Below are positions 27,331 through 37,767 of a stretch of 61,560 nt of DNA, piece after piece (position 1 is the stretch's first letter; each line of letters opens with the position of its first letter). Position numbers and translations under genes: made by a program. The DNA comes from Bacteroidales bacterium. Its GTDB lineage: Bacteria > Bacteroidota > Bacteroidia > Bacteroidales > UBA932. Location of the stretch: contig JAEEOM010000039.1 of assembly GCA_016284265.1 (NCBI GenBank), forward strand, positions 1 to 61,560. The letters are read 5' to 3'. A model generated the notes under the pieces. That model was not told where the DNA came from. It was given only the letters and a program-made list of their open reading frames with translations, and made no database searches.

Positions 27331-27357
27331 AAGCGCAGGCCGTTGAGCCTGCGCTTT
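27330..27357. terminator. Bidirectional terminator
   Basis: An 11-bp perfect stem (AAAGCGCAGGC with GCCTGCGCTTT) and a 6-nt loop between converging genes. A TTTCTGT tail follows on plus and TTTTATT on minus. Confidence 0.88.
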
Positions 27358-27378
27358 CTGTAGCTGTTTTGACGAGGG

Positions 27379-28809
<1,431 letters not shown>

Positions 28810-28838
28810 GGTTGTGTAGTTATATGGAGGTTTTATGA

Positions 28839-30188
28839 TTAGGCAAAGAATTTTTCGACGCGGCTCAAGGCGGTCGGCAGGGAGAAGATCACGACCCGGT
28901 CGTAGGGCTTGATGCGGGTGTCACCCACGGCGATGATCGTCTCGTTGCCCCGGATGATGCCGCCGATGACAGCGTCTTTCGGGAAGCGGAGGTTGCGGAT
29001 CGCATCGCGGGTAACAGGACTGTCGGGATTGACAATGTATTCGATGACCTCGGCGTCCGACCCGCCCAGTACTTTCACGGTGCGGACCTTGGTGCTCATG
29101 GTGAAACGGAAGATACGGCCGGCCGTGATGATCTTCTTGTTGATGACGGCATCGACACCCATCCCTTCAGCCAGTTTGATGTATTCGATGTTCTCGACCT
29201 CGGCGATGGTTTTGGACACGCCCATCTTCTTGGCTGCCACACAAGCGAGGATGTTGGTCTCGGAACTGGAGGTGACGGCCACGAAAGCGTCACAACTCTT
29301 GACGTCCTCCTCATAGAGGAAGTCGGAGTTGCGGCCGTCGCCGTTGATCACGAGCGTCCGGTCAAGATTCTCCGAAAGGACCTCGCAACGCTCGCGGTTG
29401 ATCTCGATGATCTTCACGAATTCGGCACTTTTCTCGAACTGCCGGGCCACCATCTCGCCGATGCGTCCGCCGCCCAGGATTGTGATGCGCTTGATGTCGA
29501 GATACCGTTTGCCGGACCAGGACATCAGTTCGTCCACATATTCCCGCTTGGAGACCACGTAGAGCATGTCGCCCCGCTTGAACTGGGTGTCGTGCTGGGG
29601 GATGATGGTTTCACCGCCCCGGGTGACCGCCACGACGCGGAAGGGCAGGCTGTCGGCCGGGTAAGGGAAATCGGCCGCCGACTTGTTGAGCATCTTCGAC
29701 CCTTCCTCGATGCGGAAGACGACCATCTGCAGCTGCCCGCGGGCGAAATCCACGAAATCCGACACGTCGGACTGCTTGAGCAAGTCGCCGATCTCCGTGG
29801 CAGCAATCTTTTCGGGATAGAAGAGAAGGTCGATGCCCAGTTCGGTGAACATCAGTTTATTGTCGTAGTTGAGGTATTCTGCGTTGTTAATGCGGGCCGT
29901 CACTTTCTTGGCGCCCATCTTTTTGGCGATAAGCGCAGCTACCAGGTTCACATCCTGCTCCTTGGCGGGACTGACGGCCACGAAAAGGTCCGCCTTGTCC
30001 ACGCCGGCTGACTTGAGGATGCCGATGGAGGTGGGGTTGCCCTGGACCGTGAGCACGTCCATGCTCTCGCTTACAAGCGCGAGCCGCTCTTCGTCGTGGT
30101 CGATGATGGTGATTTCGTGGTAGCCTTCACTCAGCATCTTGGCCAAGTGGCATCCGACTTCTCCGGCTCCTGCAATGACGATCTTCAT
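28839..30188 (-). CDS. trkA: Trk potassium uptake regulatory subunit TrkA
   Basis: TrkA is the cytoplasmic NAD-binding gating subunit of the TrkH/TrkG potassium transporter. The 449-residue protein has two RCK modules, each with a Rossmann glycine pattern (GAGEVGCHLAKML at the N terminus, GGGRIGEMVARQF near residue 235) followed by a TrkA-C domain. No trkH gene is visible in the window. It starts 7 bp after folE ends and probably belongs to a folE-trkA-aspA operon. Confidence 0.94.
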   Translation of the reverse strand: MKIVIAGAGEVGCHLAKMLSEGYHEITIIDHDEERLALVSESMDVLTVQGNPTSIGILKSAGVDKADLFVAVSPAKEQDVNLVAALIAKKMGAKKVTARINNAEYLNYDNKLMFTELGIDLLFYPEKIAATEIGDLLKQSDVSDFVDFARGQLQMVVFRIEEGSKMLNKSAADFPYPADSLPFRVVAVTRGGETIIPQHDTQFKRGDMLYVVSKREYVDELMSWSGKRYLDIKRITILGGGRIGEMVARQFEKSAEFVKIIEINRERCEVLSENLDRTLVINGDGRNSDFLYEEDVKSCDAFVAVTSSSETNILACVAAKKMGVSKTIAEVENIEYIKLAEGMGVDAVINKKIITAGRIFRFTMSTKVRTVKVLGGSDAEVIEYIVNPDSPVTRDAIRNLRFPKDAVIGGIIRGNETIIAVGDTRIKPYDRVVIFSLPTALSRVEKFFA

Positions 30189-30195
30189 GGTATCT

Positions 30196-30795
30196 CTAAT
30201 GTAGTTTGGCGCCGATGAGCGTCATGAATTCATTCCGGGTCCGGATATCTTTGAGAAAAGTTCCCGTGAAGGCCGAGGTGGTCGTCACGGAGTTCTGTTT
30301 CTGGATACCGCGCACCTGCATGCACATGTGGGCGGCTTCGATGACCACGGCCACGCCGAGCGGGTGCAGGGTCTCTTGGATGCAGTCGCGGATCTGGACG
30401 GTAAGTCGCTCCTGGACTTGAAGCCGGCGGGCGTAGGTCTCGACCACACGGGCGATTTTGCTCAGTCCGGTAATATATCCGTCAGGGATATAGGCCACGT
30501 GTGCCTTGCCGTAGAAGGGGAGCAGGTGGTGCTCGCACATGGAGTAGAGCTCGATATCCTTGACCACGACCATCTGGTGGTATTCCTCCTTGAACATGGC
30601 CGAGCGCAGGATTTCCGCACCGTCCTCATCCTGTCCCTTCACCAGGAACTGCATGGCACGCGCGACGCGCATCGGCGTTTTCAGCAGGCCTTCGCGGTTC
30701 GGATCTTCTCCGAGCAGCCTGAGGATTTCCCGGTAGTGGTCGGCGAGTTCCCCGGTTACGGGGTCGTTGTAGATTTCCAGCTTCTGATACGACAT
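30196..30795 (-). CDS. folE: GTP cyclohydrolase I
   Basis: FolE converts GTP to dihydroneopterin triphosphate, the first step to folates and queuosine-type 7-deazapurines. The 199-residue protein has the zinc/active-site motif [20 protein letters not shown] (Cys and His), the [20 protein letters not shown] stretch and the second zinc Cys in [10 protein letters not shown]. The length is typical. It is the first gene of the minus-strand set with trkA and aspA, divergent from mqnB. Confidence 0.96.
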   Translation of the reverse strand: MSYQKLEIYNDPVTGELADHYREILRLLGEDPNREGLLKTPMRVARAMQFLVKGQDEDGAEILRSAMFKEEYHQMVVVKDIELYSMCEHHLLPFYGKAHVAYIPDGYITGLSKIARVVETYARRLQVQERLTVQIRDCIQETLHPLGVAVVIEAAHMCMQVRGIQKQNSVTTTSAFTGTFLKDIRTRNEFMTLIGAKLH

Positions 30796-30880
30796 GGCTG
30801 CTAGTAAAAGTATGGCAAGTTACGAATATTATTTCATTTTTCGGAAAATATTCTTAATTTGGAGCATTAAACGCACATTT

Positions 30881-31414
30881 ATGCAGATTCTTTTCCTGGC
30901 AGCCGTCGAATTTGAACTGAATGTCGCCCGGGCGCTCAGGCGCGGCGGGGACGATCGGTTCCTCTGCGGCGGAATGGGCCCGGAAGCGACACGCCGAACG
31001 CTGGAAGCGGAGTTCTCCGCCGGCCGGCGTTTCGACCTGGCGGTCAATTTGGGAATCGCCGGCAGCTACGTCGACTGTTTCCCGGTTGGCCGTGTTGTCC
31101 AGGTTGTCCGTGAGCAGTACGGAGGTCAGTCTGGCGCCCTGCTGGCCAATCCGGCACCACCGGAATTGTTCGCAGCGCTTCCACAAGTGACGGGCAATAC
31201 CGTTCCCGCACTGGAAGCCCGTTATCGCAGCGTCGAGGCAGAGATTGAGACGATGGAAGGCGCTGCTTTCTTCGAAACCTGCCTCCGTTACGGCATTCCC
31301 TTCGCCGAAATCCGCGCCGTCTCGAACCGCGTCGGCGAGGAGGACCGCTCCCGCTGGGACATTCCCCTGGCCCTCCGCAATCTGCAAGATGCCCTCCAAC
31401 CCCTGTCATGCTGA
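30881..31414 (+). CDS. mqnB: Futalosine hydrolase
   Basis: MqnB removes the nucleobase from futalosine in the alternative menaquinone pathway. The 177-residue protein belongs to the nucleoside phosphorylase superfamily. It has NLGIAGSY near residue 51, METMEGAAFF-like sequence (ETMEGAAFFETC) and the SNRVGEEDRSRWDIP ending. I start at the ATG at 30881; a longer frame back to 30794 is not supported by the family. Its end overlaps mqnD by 7 bp. It is shorter than many MqnB proteins (about 200-220). Confidence 0.85.
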   Translation: MQILFLAAVEFELNVARALRRGGDDRFLCGGMGPEATRRTLEAEFSAGRRFDLAVNLGIAGSYVDCFPVGRVVQVVREQYGGQSGALLANPAPPELFAALPQVTGNTVPALEARYRSVEAEIETMEGAAFFETCLRYGIPFAEIRAVSNRVGEEDRSRWDIPLALRNLQDALQPLSC

Positions 31415-32277
31415 ACGAAGTGAAAAAACTCTCCCTGGCCTTCTCCTCCTGCCCCAATGACACGTTCATGTTTCACGCCCTGGTCCACGGTCTGGTCGAT
31501 ACCGAAGGACTGACTTTCGACGTCGATATCCACGATGTGGAAGAACTCAACGAACGTGCGCAGCACGATCGCTATGACGTGACCAAAATGAGCTATCACG
31601 GCTGGTTCACGGTCCGCGACCGGTATGCCCTGCTTTCTTCCGGATCTGCCCTGGGCTGGGACTGTGGCCCGTTGCTCGTCCGCCGTGCCTGCGACGAGTC
31701 CGTGATGCAGCGCCCTGGCTTGCGCATCGCCGTCCCGGGCCGCTTCACTACGGGAGCTCTGCTTTGTACGCTGGCCTATCCCGGTCTGGGGGAGCAGATT
31801 CCGATGCTTTTCTCCGACATCGAAAGCGCTGTTTCCTGCGGGGAGGTGGATCTCGGGGTCCTGATCCACGAAGGACGCTTCACTTACCGGGACAAAGGCC
31901 TGGAACTGGTCCGGGATCTCGGCGCCTGGTGGCAGGAGACGTCGGGATGTCCGATTCCGCTCGGCCTGATTGCCGTCAGAAAGTCGCTTGGCCCGGAAAT
32001 TGCGGCCCGTTTCGACCGTGTGCTGCACCGGAGCATCTCCTATGCGTTCGCCCATCCGGAAGCCTCGCAAGATTATGTCGCCTCGTACGCCCGCGAGTTG
32101 TCGGCAACAATCCAGCGGAAACATATCGACCTGTTCGTCAACCGATTCTCCCTTGATTTGGGGGAAGAAGGCCGCCGGGCCGTCGATACTTTATACGAAC
32201 GCTATGAGAGAGATTATTTGCGTAGAGGGCGTCACGAAGTTGTACCGCACGGGCGACAGTGTGGTGCGGGCGCTTGA
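31408..32277 (+). CDS. mqnD: 1,4-dihydroxy-6-naphthoate synthase
   Basis: MqnD converts cyclic dehypoxanthine futalosine to 1,4-dihydroxy-6-naphthoate. The 289-residue protein shows the family pattern: SLAFSSCPNDTFMFHALVHG, the KMSYHGW stretch, GWDCGPLLV, and IHEGRFTY. The last 25 codons overlap the start of the ABC-transporter ATPase gene by 74 bp, so the C terminus is either slightly extended or the ATPase start lies farther in. mqnB precedes it; mqnA, mqnC and mqnE are not in the window. Confidence 0.93.
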   Translation: MLNEVKKLSLAFSSCPNDTFMFHALVHGLVDTEGLTFDVDIHDVEELNERAQHDRYDVTKMSYHGWFTVRDRYALLSSGSALGWDCGPLLVRRACDESVMQRPGLRIAVPGRFTTGALLCTLAYPGLGEQIPMLFSDIESAVSCGEVDLGVLIHEGRFTYRDKGLELVRDLGAWWQETSGCPIPLGLIAVRKSLGPEIAARFDRVLHRSISYAFAHPEASQDYVASYARELSATIQRKHIDLFVNRFSLDLGEEGRRAVDTLYERYERDYLRRGRHEVVPHGRQCGAGA

Positions 32278-32899
32278 CGGAGTGGACCTCCGTATCCGGG
32301 AAGGAGAATTTGTCGCCATCATGGGCCCTTCAGGCTCCGGAAAATCAACACTGATGAATCTGCTCGGCTGTCTCGACACACCGACGGAAGGCCATTACCG
32401 GCTGGACGGCTGTGACATCGGCAGCCTCGACGATGACCGGCTTTCGGAGATTCGGAACCGGAAGATCGGTTTCGTGTTCCAGTCGTTCAATCTGCTGCCG
32501 CGTCTGAACGCGCTGGAGAACGTGGCGTTGCCGCTTTCTTATGCAGGAGTCGGAAAGGAGGCACGACTGCTTCGGGCGGCTGAGGCCTTGCAGCGGGTTG
32601 GCCTGGCAGACCGGGCGTTGCATTTGCCCGACGAACTGTCTGGCGGTCAGCGGCAGCGAGTGGCCGTGGCCCGGTCTCTTGTCACCCGTCCGGCCATCAT
32701 TCTGGCCGACGAGCCGACCGGTAACCTCGACTCGGCCACGACCAAAGAGGTAATGAAACTTTTTGAGGCCATCCATCGTAAAGGAAATACAATCATATTA
32801 GTTACCCATGAGGAAGACGTCGCCCGCCATGCCGGGCGGATCGTCCGACTCCGGGACGGAAAAATAGAAAGCGATGAAAATCTACACCAAGACCGGTGA
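32204..32899 (+). CDS. ABC transporter ATP-binding protein (LolD/MacB type)
   Basis: The 231-residue ATPase has Walker A GPSGSGKST, Q-loop FQSFNLLP, signature LSGGQRQR, Walker B IILADEPTGNLD and the H-loop VTHE. The NLLPRLNALENVALPL pattern is typical of LolD, MacB and FtsE relatives. No permease gene is adjacent, so it is an orphan ATPase here. The ATG at 32204 lies inside mqnD (74-bp overlap), and its end overlaps the adenosyltransferase gene by 26 bp. Translational coupling is likely. Confidence 0.9.
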   Translation: MREIICVEGVTKLYRTGDSVVRALDGVDLRIREGEFVAIMGPSGSGKSTLMNLLGCLDTPTEGHYRLDGCDIGSLDDDRLSEIRNRKIGFVFQSFNLLPRLNALENVALPLSYAGVGKEARLLRAAEALQRVGLADRALHLPDELSGGQRQRVAVARSLVTRPAIILADEPTGNLDSATTKEVMKLFEAIHRKGNTIILVTHEEDVARHAGRIVRLRDGKIESDENLHQDR

Positions 32900-33395
32900 T
32901 GCCGGCACTACTTCACTGGTAGGAGGAACGCGCGTGAGCAAGGCGCATCCCCGCGTCATGGCCTACGGCGACCTCGATGAACTCATCAGTCTCCTCGGCG
33001 TGCTCCGTTGCGAGACCGAAGATGAGGACCTTCCCCTGCGCCGCATCCAAATTCATCTGATGAACGCGAGCGCCCACCTGGCCAATGACGGCCGCTCCAC
33101 CAAACTCAAACCGCTCGACGAAGGTGAAACCGCTTTTCTCGAGTCTGAAATCGACCGGATGACGGCGCTGCTGCCTCCCCAGACGGCCTTCATCCTCCCC
33201 GGCATGCCGCACGCCTCTTCACTGGCCCACGTGGCCCGCACCGTATGCCGTCGCGCCGAGCGCAGCGCCGTGCAAATCGAGGATCAGACCGATCAGGACA
33301 AGGCTGCGATCCGATACGTTAACCGCTTGAGCGACTATCTATTCACTTTGGCAAGATACTTGAGCAGAGGTTGCGATGACAACTGGTTGCCGTAA
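32874..33395 (+). CDS. Cob(I)alamin adenosyltransferase (PduO type)
   Basis: This enzyme transfers adenosyl from ATP to cob(I)alamin, making coenzyme B12. The 173-residue protein has the N-terminal TKTGDAGTTSLVGGTRVSK motif, the CRRAERSAV stretch and the C-terminal VNRLSDYLFTLAR typical of PduO/MMAB proteins. It overlaps the preceding ATPase gene by 26 bp. No cobalamin riboswitch is visible upstream because it lies inside an operon. Confidence 0.94.
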   Translation: MKIYTKTGDAGTTSLVGGTRVSKAHPRVMAYGDLDELISLLGVLRCETEDEDLPLRRIQIHLMNASAHLANDGRSTKLKPLDEGETAFLESEIDRMTALLPPQTAFILPGMPHASSLAHVARTVCRRAERSAVQIEDQTDQDKAAIRYVNRLSDYLFTLARYLSRGCDDNWLP

Positions 33396-33431
33396 ATAAT
33401 TGAAAAAAAGTTTGTTGTATTGTTTTTTTTA

Positions 33432-33439
33432 TATCTTTG
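33432..33439 (+). promoter_or_regulatory. Promoter of the DUF2795-type gene
   Basis: TATCTTTG followed by C, with TTTG at 33411-33414, 17 nt upstream and slightly closer than the usual -33 spacing. A long T-run precedes it. The ATG is 45 nt downstream. Confidence 0.65.
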
Positions 33440-33484
33440 CGGCCCCAAACCGGGAGAGTAACATTTTTAAAACACATACGCACA

Positions 33485-33706
33485 ATGTATTGGACACTTG
33501 AGCTCGCATCAAAACTGGAAGATGCACCCTGGCCCGCAACCCGCGAGGAATTGATTGACTATGCCACCCGTTCGGGAGCCCCGCTCGAAGTGATCGAGAA
33601 CCTGGAAGATCTCGAAGAAGACGGCGAAGTCTACGAATCCATCGAAGATATCTGGCCCGACTATCCGACCAAAGACGACTTCTTTTTCGATGAGGAAGAG
33701 TATTGA
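33485..33706 (+). CDS. Small acidic DUF2795-type protein
   Basis: The 73-residue protein begins MYWTLELASKLEDAPWPATR and ends in a very acidic tail (YPTKDDFFFDEEEY). It is a strongly conserved Bacteroidota family, usually called DUF2795, of unknown function. The domain resembles a small helical fold and the protein has no signal peptide. It is monocistronic, with its own promoter and a strong terminator, suggesting high expression. Confidence 0.88.
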   Translation: MYWTLELASKLEDAPWPATREELIDYATRSGAPLEVIENLEDLEEDGEVYESIEDIWPDYPTKDDFFFDEEEY

Positions 33707-33724
33707 TCTGACAATCAGATAGTT

Positions 33725-33761
33725 AAAAAGAATCCCGCGGCAAAACCGCGGGATTCTTTTT
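33725..33761 (+). terminator. Strong intrinsic terminator
   Basis: A 16-bp perfect stem (33725-33740 with 33746-33761, core AATCCCGCGG) and a CAAAA loop, with a run of seven T at the end. The symmetric A/T flanks allow it to act in both directions. The 98 bases from 33762 to 33859 hold nothing I recognise. Confidence 0.93.
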
Positions 33762-33859
33762 TTCCTCGATGGGAGTGGCTCATAGATTCCTACCACTTGT
33801 TGTCACGGTTTTTATCCAGCCGGTAACAGAGAGTAAGAGGAAATCTGTGTAGTACCTTC

Positions 33860-35143
33860 TTAGGCCATGCAAATATAGGCTTCAAGCGCACCGTCGGCGG
33901 CCGTGTTGAAGCTGACGGCCTTGGCGCCCTGGTTGAAAAGCGTCATGATCTGCTCGGGCAGGCCGTACGCGTCGTCAGAAATCTCCCGTAGCAAGCGGTC
34001 GAAATCTTCTAATGTCTCGGTTTTCGAGAGCAACTGATCGGGGCGGACGTTCCGGTAATAGGGGACAAATATGGCCCGCGGGACTGTGATTCCACAATCC
34101 TCCGGAGCTGGGTAGTGCTGTTTAAAGAACCAGACAATCAGGCTCTGAATCACTTTCGGATAGCTGTTCCCGAAACGCACGCGCTGAATCGGAACCCGCT
34201 CTGAGGGTTTGTCGGTCGGCGCAGGGATAGGTTGCTGGTCCGGTGAGCTCTGTTGCGAGGGTTCAAATTCGGCCTGCATTGCGTAGATACGGTTGCGCAG
34301 GAATCCATAGAGTTCATCGAGCGTCTCGTAACGGTTCATCTCCGCAACGGAAACCGGCTTGCCGATGCGCATGGGGATGCGCATGCCCTGTTTGTTAATC
34401 GTCTCATTGACCAGGTTTGCGGTTCGCAGCAACGGGTGGATTCTGCCCAGCCGATGGAAACGTTCAGAACATCCGCCTTCGAAATAAACAGGCAGTACCG
34501 GGCAATTGCACGTCCGGATGAATTTGACGATGGACGTCGGCCACGGACAGTCTTCAATGATGCCCTTCTCCCACGCAGTGCGCTCTTTCCTGGGCTGATA
34601 GGTGGCCACCGCACCCGCTGCAAACAGGCCGAGGCAGCCGCCTTCCTTGATGTGTTTCAGGGCGTTCCGGATTCCCGTCAGATTACCCCGGGCACCGGTT
34701 CCGTCGCTGGTGAAGGGATTCACAGGAAACATAACCTGCTTCATCTCCGGTACCTTGCCGAGCAGGAAAGTGCTGACTGTGCGGTAGTCGGGGCGGATAT
34801 GGCCGATCAGATCGAGCGTCATCATGCCGTCCAGGCCGCCGTAGTGATGGTTGGCCAGCATGATGAAAGGTCCCTTGCGCGGAACGTATTCCAGTTGCTC
34901 GGGTTTAATGTCATATCCGACCCCCACTTCTTTCATGGCACGGGCCGCAAAATCATTGGCATTTCCGCCCGCACAACGTGCGTAATGCTCGTTTGCCTTG
35001 TCCAGCCCCATCATCCGCATGGCAGCCGCAGCGACCAGACTTCCGACCGGCCCACGCATTTTGATTGCCTCCTGAAGTTCCTTTTGGGTAATCAGGACGG
35101 GTTTCTCTTCCGAAGCTTGTATCGTTTTTTTGCTGGCGTTCAT
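33860..35143 (-). CDS. PlsC-like acyltransferase with C-terminal extension
   Basis: The 427-residue protein contains a 1-acylglycerol-3-phosphate-acyltransferase-type domain. The HX4D motif is in ANHHYGGLDG near residue 100, with a glycine-rich FAAGAVATY block and PVYFEGGCSERF downstream. It lacks a transmembrane segment or signal peptide. The last 130 residues, after a Pro/Gln-rich linker, form a separate unrecognised domain. It probably acylates a lipid precursor at the inner membrane, but the substrate is unknown. The promoter at 35148 leaves only four bases before the ATG. Confidence 0.78.
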   Translation of the reverse strand: MNASKKTIQASEEKPVLITQKELQEAIKMRGPVGSLVAAAAMRMMGLDKANEHYARCAGGNANDFAARAMKEVGVGYDIKPEQLEYVPRKGPFIMLANHHYGGLDGMMTLDLIGHIRPDYRTVSTFLLGKVPEMKQVMFPVNPFTSDGTGARGNLTGIRNALKHIKEGGCLGLFAAGAVATYQPRKERTAWEKGIIEDCPWPTSIVKFIRTCNCPVLPVYFEGGCSERFHRLGRIHPLLRTANLVNETINKQGMRIPMRIGKPVSVAEMNRYETLDELYGFLRNRIYAMQAEFEPSQQSSPDQQPIPAPTDKPSERVPIQRVRFGNSYPKVIQSLIVWFFKQHYPAPEDCGITVPRAIFVPYYRNVRPDQLLSKTETLEDFDRLLREISDDAYGLPEQIMTLFNQGAKAVSFNTAADGALEAYICMA

Positions 35144-35147
35144 TTTA

Positions 35148-35155
35148 CAAAGATA
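35148..35155 (-). promoter_or_regulatory. Near-leaderless promoter (TATCTTTG)
   Basis: Minus strand TATCTTTG ends four bases before the ATG at 35143, so transcription must begin at or inside the start codon region if this is the promoter. Confidence 0.5.
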
Positions 35156-35292
35156 ACAAACATTTTTGTAACATAGCCGGCATCACCCCGGGAATGACCG
35201 GTTTCCATTCTTTTTTGTACGAATATGAGCATCGCTTTGTTTTTTTGTGTATCTTTAATATTTATTTGAATATTAATGCCGATTCCTATATC

Positions 35293-37755
35293 ATGAAGAA
35301 ACTATTCCTTACGATCGTTCTCGCCTGTCTGGTGGTTGGTGCGTATGCGCAGATTCTGCCCAGTGCCTATCCGGAGGCTGATTCCATTGCTTTTGCCAAG
35401 GTCCGGGCCCGGATGGATTCGATCCGACAATACCGACCCACAGTCGGTCTTGTCCTGGCTGGTGGCGGCGCGCGCGGACTGGCGCACTTGGGTGTGATCA
35501 AATACATGGAAGAACTGGGTATCCCGGTGGATATTGTCACAGGTACCAGCATGGGCGGCCTCGTAGGCGGTCTGTACGCCCTGGGCTACAAGCATGACCA
35601 GTTGGATTCCCTGATCCGGGACATCAACTGGCCCGTGATGATGTCGGACAATATCCCGAACAACTATATCGGGTACCGGCTCCGGAAATATCGTGATCGT
35701 TTCCTCATCCGCATTCCTTTCCATTATGATGACGAGGATCTGGCCGAGCGCATCCGGCAGGAGCAGGCCTGGGATAAGATCGAAGCGGAATCCCAGAGTG
35801 GCTCTTCCGAGTCGCTCCGGAATGCGATGAACAAAATCGGCATCGGCATGCCGGACGGCTATCTGTACGGCCTTAATGTCCGAAATACCCTCAGTTCCGT
35901 CAGCGTGGGCTATCAGGACAGCATCAGTTTCGCTGACCTGCCTATTCCGTATGCCTGCGTCGCAACCGATTTATATGCGCTGGCCCCGAAATACTGGACG
36001 GAAGGCAGCATCACGACCGCCATGCGTTCCACGATGGCCATTCCCTTCTATTTCCGAGCGGTCCGTGGCGGTGGTGAAGTGCTGCTGGACGGCGGTATGC
36101 GCAACAACTTCCCGGTGGACCTGGCCAAGGAGATGGGCGCCGACATCATTATCGGCTCCGATATGTCCAACCGTCGCGAGCTCGACGAATTGAACTCCCC
36201 GATGGACTTCCTGTTCCAGACCATCACGCTTTTGTCTTCCACCGCCTTCGAGCCTGCAAAGGAGATGACCGATCTCCACGTGCACCACGAATTGAAGGGT
36301 TACAACATGCTTTCTTTCGATGACGCGAGCGTGGACGACATCATCGATCAGGGTTATCAGAACGCCATCGCCCACAAAGAGATGTTTGAATCCGTCGCGG
36401 CCGCCGTGGCCGGCAAGGCCGAGCCCCAAGTCAGCCACCACGCGCCCGCCATCAACCTGGCCCAGACGGCGGTTCAGGTCAAAGACATCAAGTTTACGGG
36501 CATCAGCGACGATGAACGGAGCAGTATCCTGCATCCCAGGGATTTCCCCGCTACCGACCTGTACGACCGGGACATGGTTGAGAAACTGCTCAATAAAATC
36601 TACGGAACCAACGCCTTCCAGTCGGTCACCTACCATTTTGAAGGAAGTGAGGCGCCGTTTACCCTGGTGTTCGATTGCCAGAAAGGCCAGACCAACGATT
36701 TCGCCCTGAGTCTTCGCGCCGATACCGACGAGGCTGTGGCGGTCGCAGTACACCTGGGACTTGGCACCCGCCGGCTCTCCGGTTCCCGCCTGACGACCGA
36801 CCTGAGACTGGGCACGAATCCTGCCCTGACCGTCGATTGGGCTGTCAAGTCGAAGATCGGTCTTCCGACGTTCGGCGTAGCCGCACGGGCACGAGTCATG
36901 AACACCAATTCCGGCTGGGGATCCGCCACGTATGACAAACTCTTTTCTACAGCCGTGGATGCCTACCTGGAAGACTCCCGGATGCGCCTCGGATCTATGC
37001 GGATCGGCTTCACAGCTGAGATGGACCCCTATGAACATTACCTGACACGCGATGAAGAATGGGAAGGCTGGGATTGGAAGAGCTACTGGCTCTCCGCTTT
37101 TGCGACTTTCAAGATCGATACGTTCAATGACGGTTATTTCCCGACCCGGGGCTTCCGCCTGTCGCTCGACGGACGTTACGTCTTTAAGGGATATACCATC
37201 GATCTGGATGACCGTATCTATCACGCCTCGGAGTCCTATACGACGAAAGACGGCGTGGTCCCGACCTATCTGGTCGCCCTGGCTTCTTTCGAAACAGCGA
37301 TTCCTCTCGGTAATCATTTTGCGATTCTTCCCAAACTCCATTTCGGCATGGATTGGGCGGCGGCACTCAGGGACAATTCCCTTAGTGACACTTCGTACGA
37401 GGATCTTTTCAACCCCAAACATCTGGTCACTCTCGGCGGATTCATGCCGAACCGCTATACGGAGCGCCAGATTCCGTTTTTCGGATTTTCGACAGGATAC
37501 CGGAATTGCCTCCCGGTCGTTGCGGTCGGCCAGATTGACTTGCGTTATTGTTTCCTGAACAAGAACTACATCACGGCACGGGCCGGCATTTACAAGGATG
37601 CCTATTCTTTTCAATTGTGGCCTGAGATGGGGAGCGTCAGGGCTTACGGTGCGGAGTATGCCCGACAGTCGATGGTGGGCCCCCTCCGGATCGCTCTCCA
37701 ATGGACCACTTACGTCGGCTTTTCCGGCTACGCTTCAATCGGTTTTGAGTTTTAA
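35293..37755 (+). CDS. Patatin-like phospholipase with outer-membrane barrel (third copy)
   Basis: The 820-residue protein has a signal peptide (MKKLFLTIVLACLVVGAYAQ). Its patatin domain carries LAGGGARGLAHLG, the GTSMGG elbow and DGGMRNNFPVDLAKEMGAD. A POTRA-like stretch and a C-terminal barrel ending GFEF follow. It is more divergent from the 2964 and 5236 genes than they are from each other: it uses GGGARG instead of GGGAKG and has a longer insert near residue 160. I start at the ATG at 35293; the longer frame from 35194 lacks the signal. The MscS gene follows 12 bp on. Confidence 0.87.
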   Translation: MKKLFLTIVLACLVVGAYAQILPSAYPEADSIAFAKVRARMDSIRQYRPTVGLVLAGGGARGLAHLGVIKYMEELGIPVDIVTGTSMGGLVGGLYALGYKHDQLDSLIRDINWPVMMSDNIPNNYIGYRLRKYRDRFLIRIPFHYDDEDLAERIRQEQAWDKIEAESQSGSSESLRNAMNKIGIGMPDGYLYGLNVRNTLSSVSVGYQDSISFADLPIPYACVATDLYALAPKYWTEGSITTAMRSTMAIPFYFRAVRGGGEVLLDGGMRNNFPVDLAKEMGADIIIGSDMSNRRELDELNSPMDFLFQTITLLSSTAFEPAKEMTDLHVHHELKGYNMLSFDDASVDDIIDQGYQNAIAHKEMFESVAAAVAGKAEPQVSHHAPAINLAQTAVQVKDIKFTGISDDERSSILHPRDFPATDLYDRDMVEKLLNKIYGTNAFQSVTYHFEGSEAPFTLVFDCQKGQTNDFALSLRADTDEAVAVAVHLGLGTRRLSGSRLTTDLRLGTNPALTVDWAVKSKIGLPTFGVAARARVMNTNSGWGSATYDKLFSTAVDAYLEDSRMRLGSMRIGFTAEMDPYEHYLTRDEEWEGWDWKSYWLSAFATFKIDTFNDGYFPTRGFRLSLDGRYVFKGYTIDLDDRIYHASESYTTKDGVVPTYLVALASFETAIPLGNHFAILPKLHFGMDWAAALRDNSLSDTSYEDLFNPKHLVTLGGFMPNRYTERQIPFFGFSTGYRNCLPVVAVGQIDLRYCFLNKNYITARAGIYKDAYSFQLWPEMGSVRAYGAEYARQSMVGPLRIALQWTTYVGFSGYASIGFEF

Positions 37756-37767
37756 CCCCTCTTGCTG

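Noticed and set aside
33762-33859. Possible small RNA between the DUF2795-type gene and the acyltransferase gene
   Set aside because: A weak AGTGG/CCACT pairing is visible, but there is no promoter, no recognisable family and a strong terminator just upstream.
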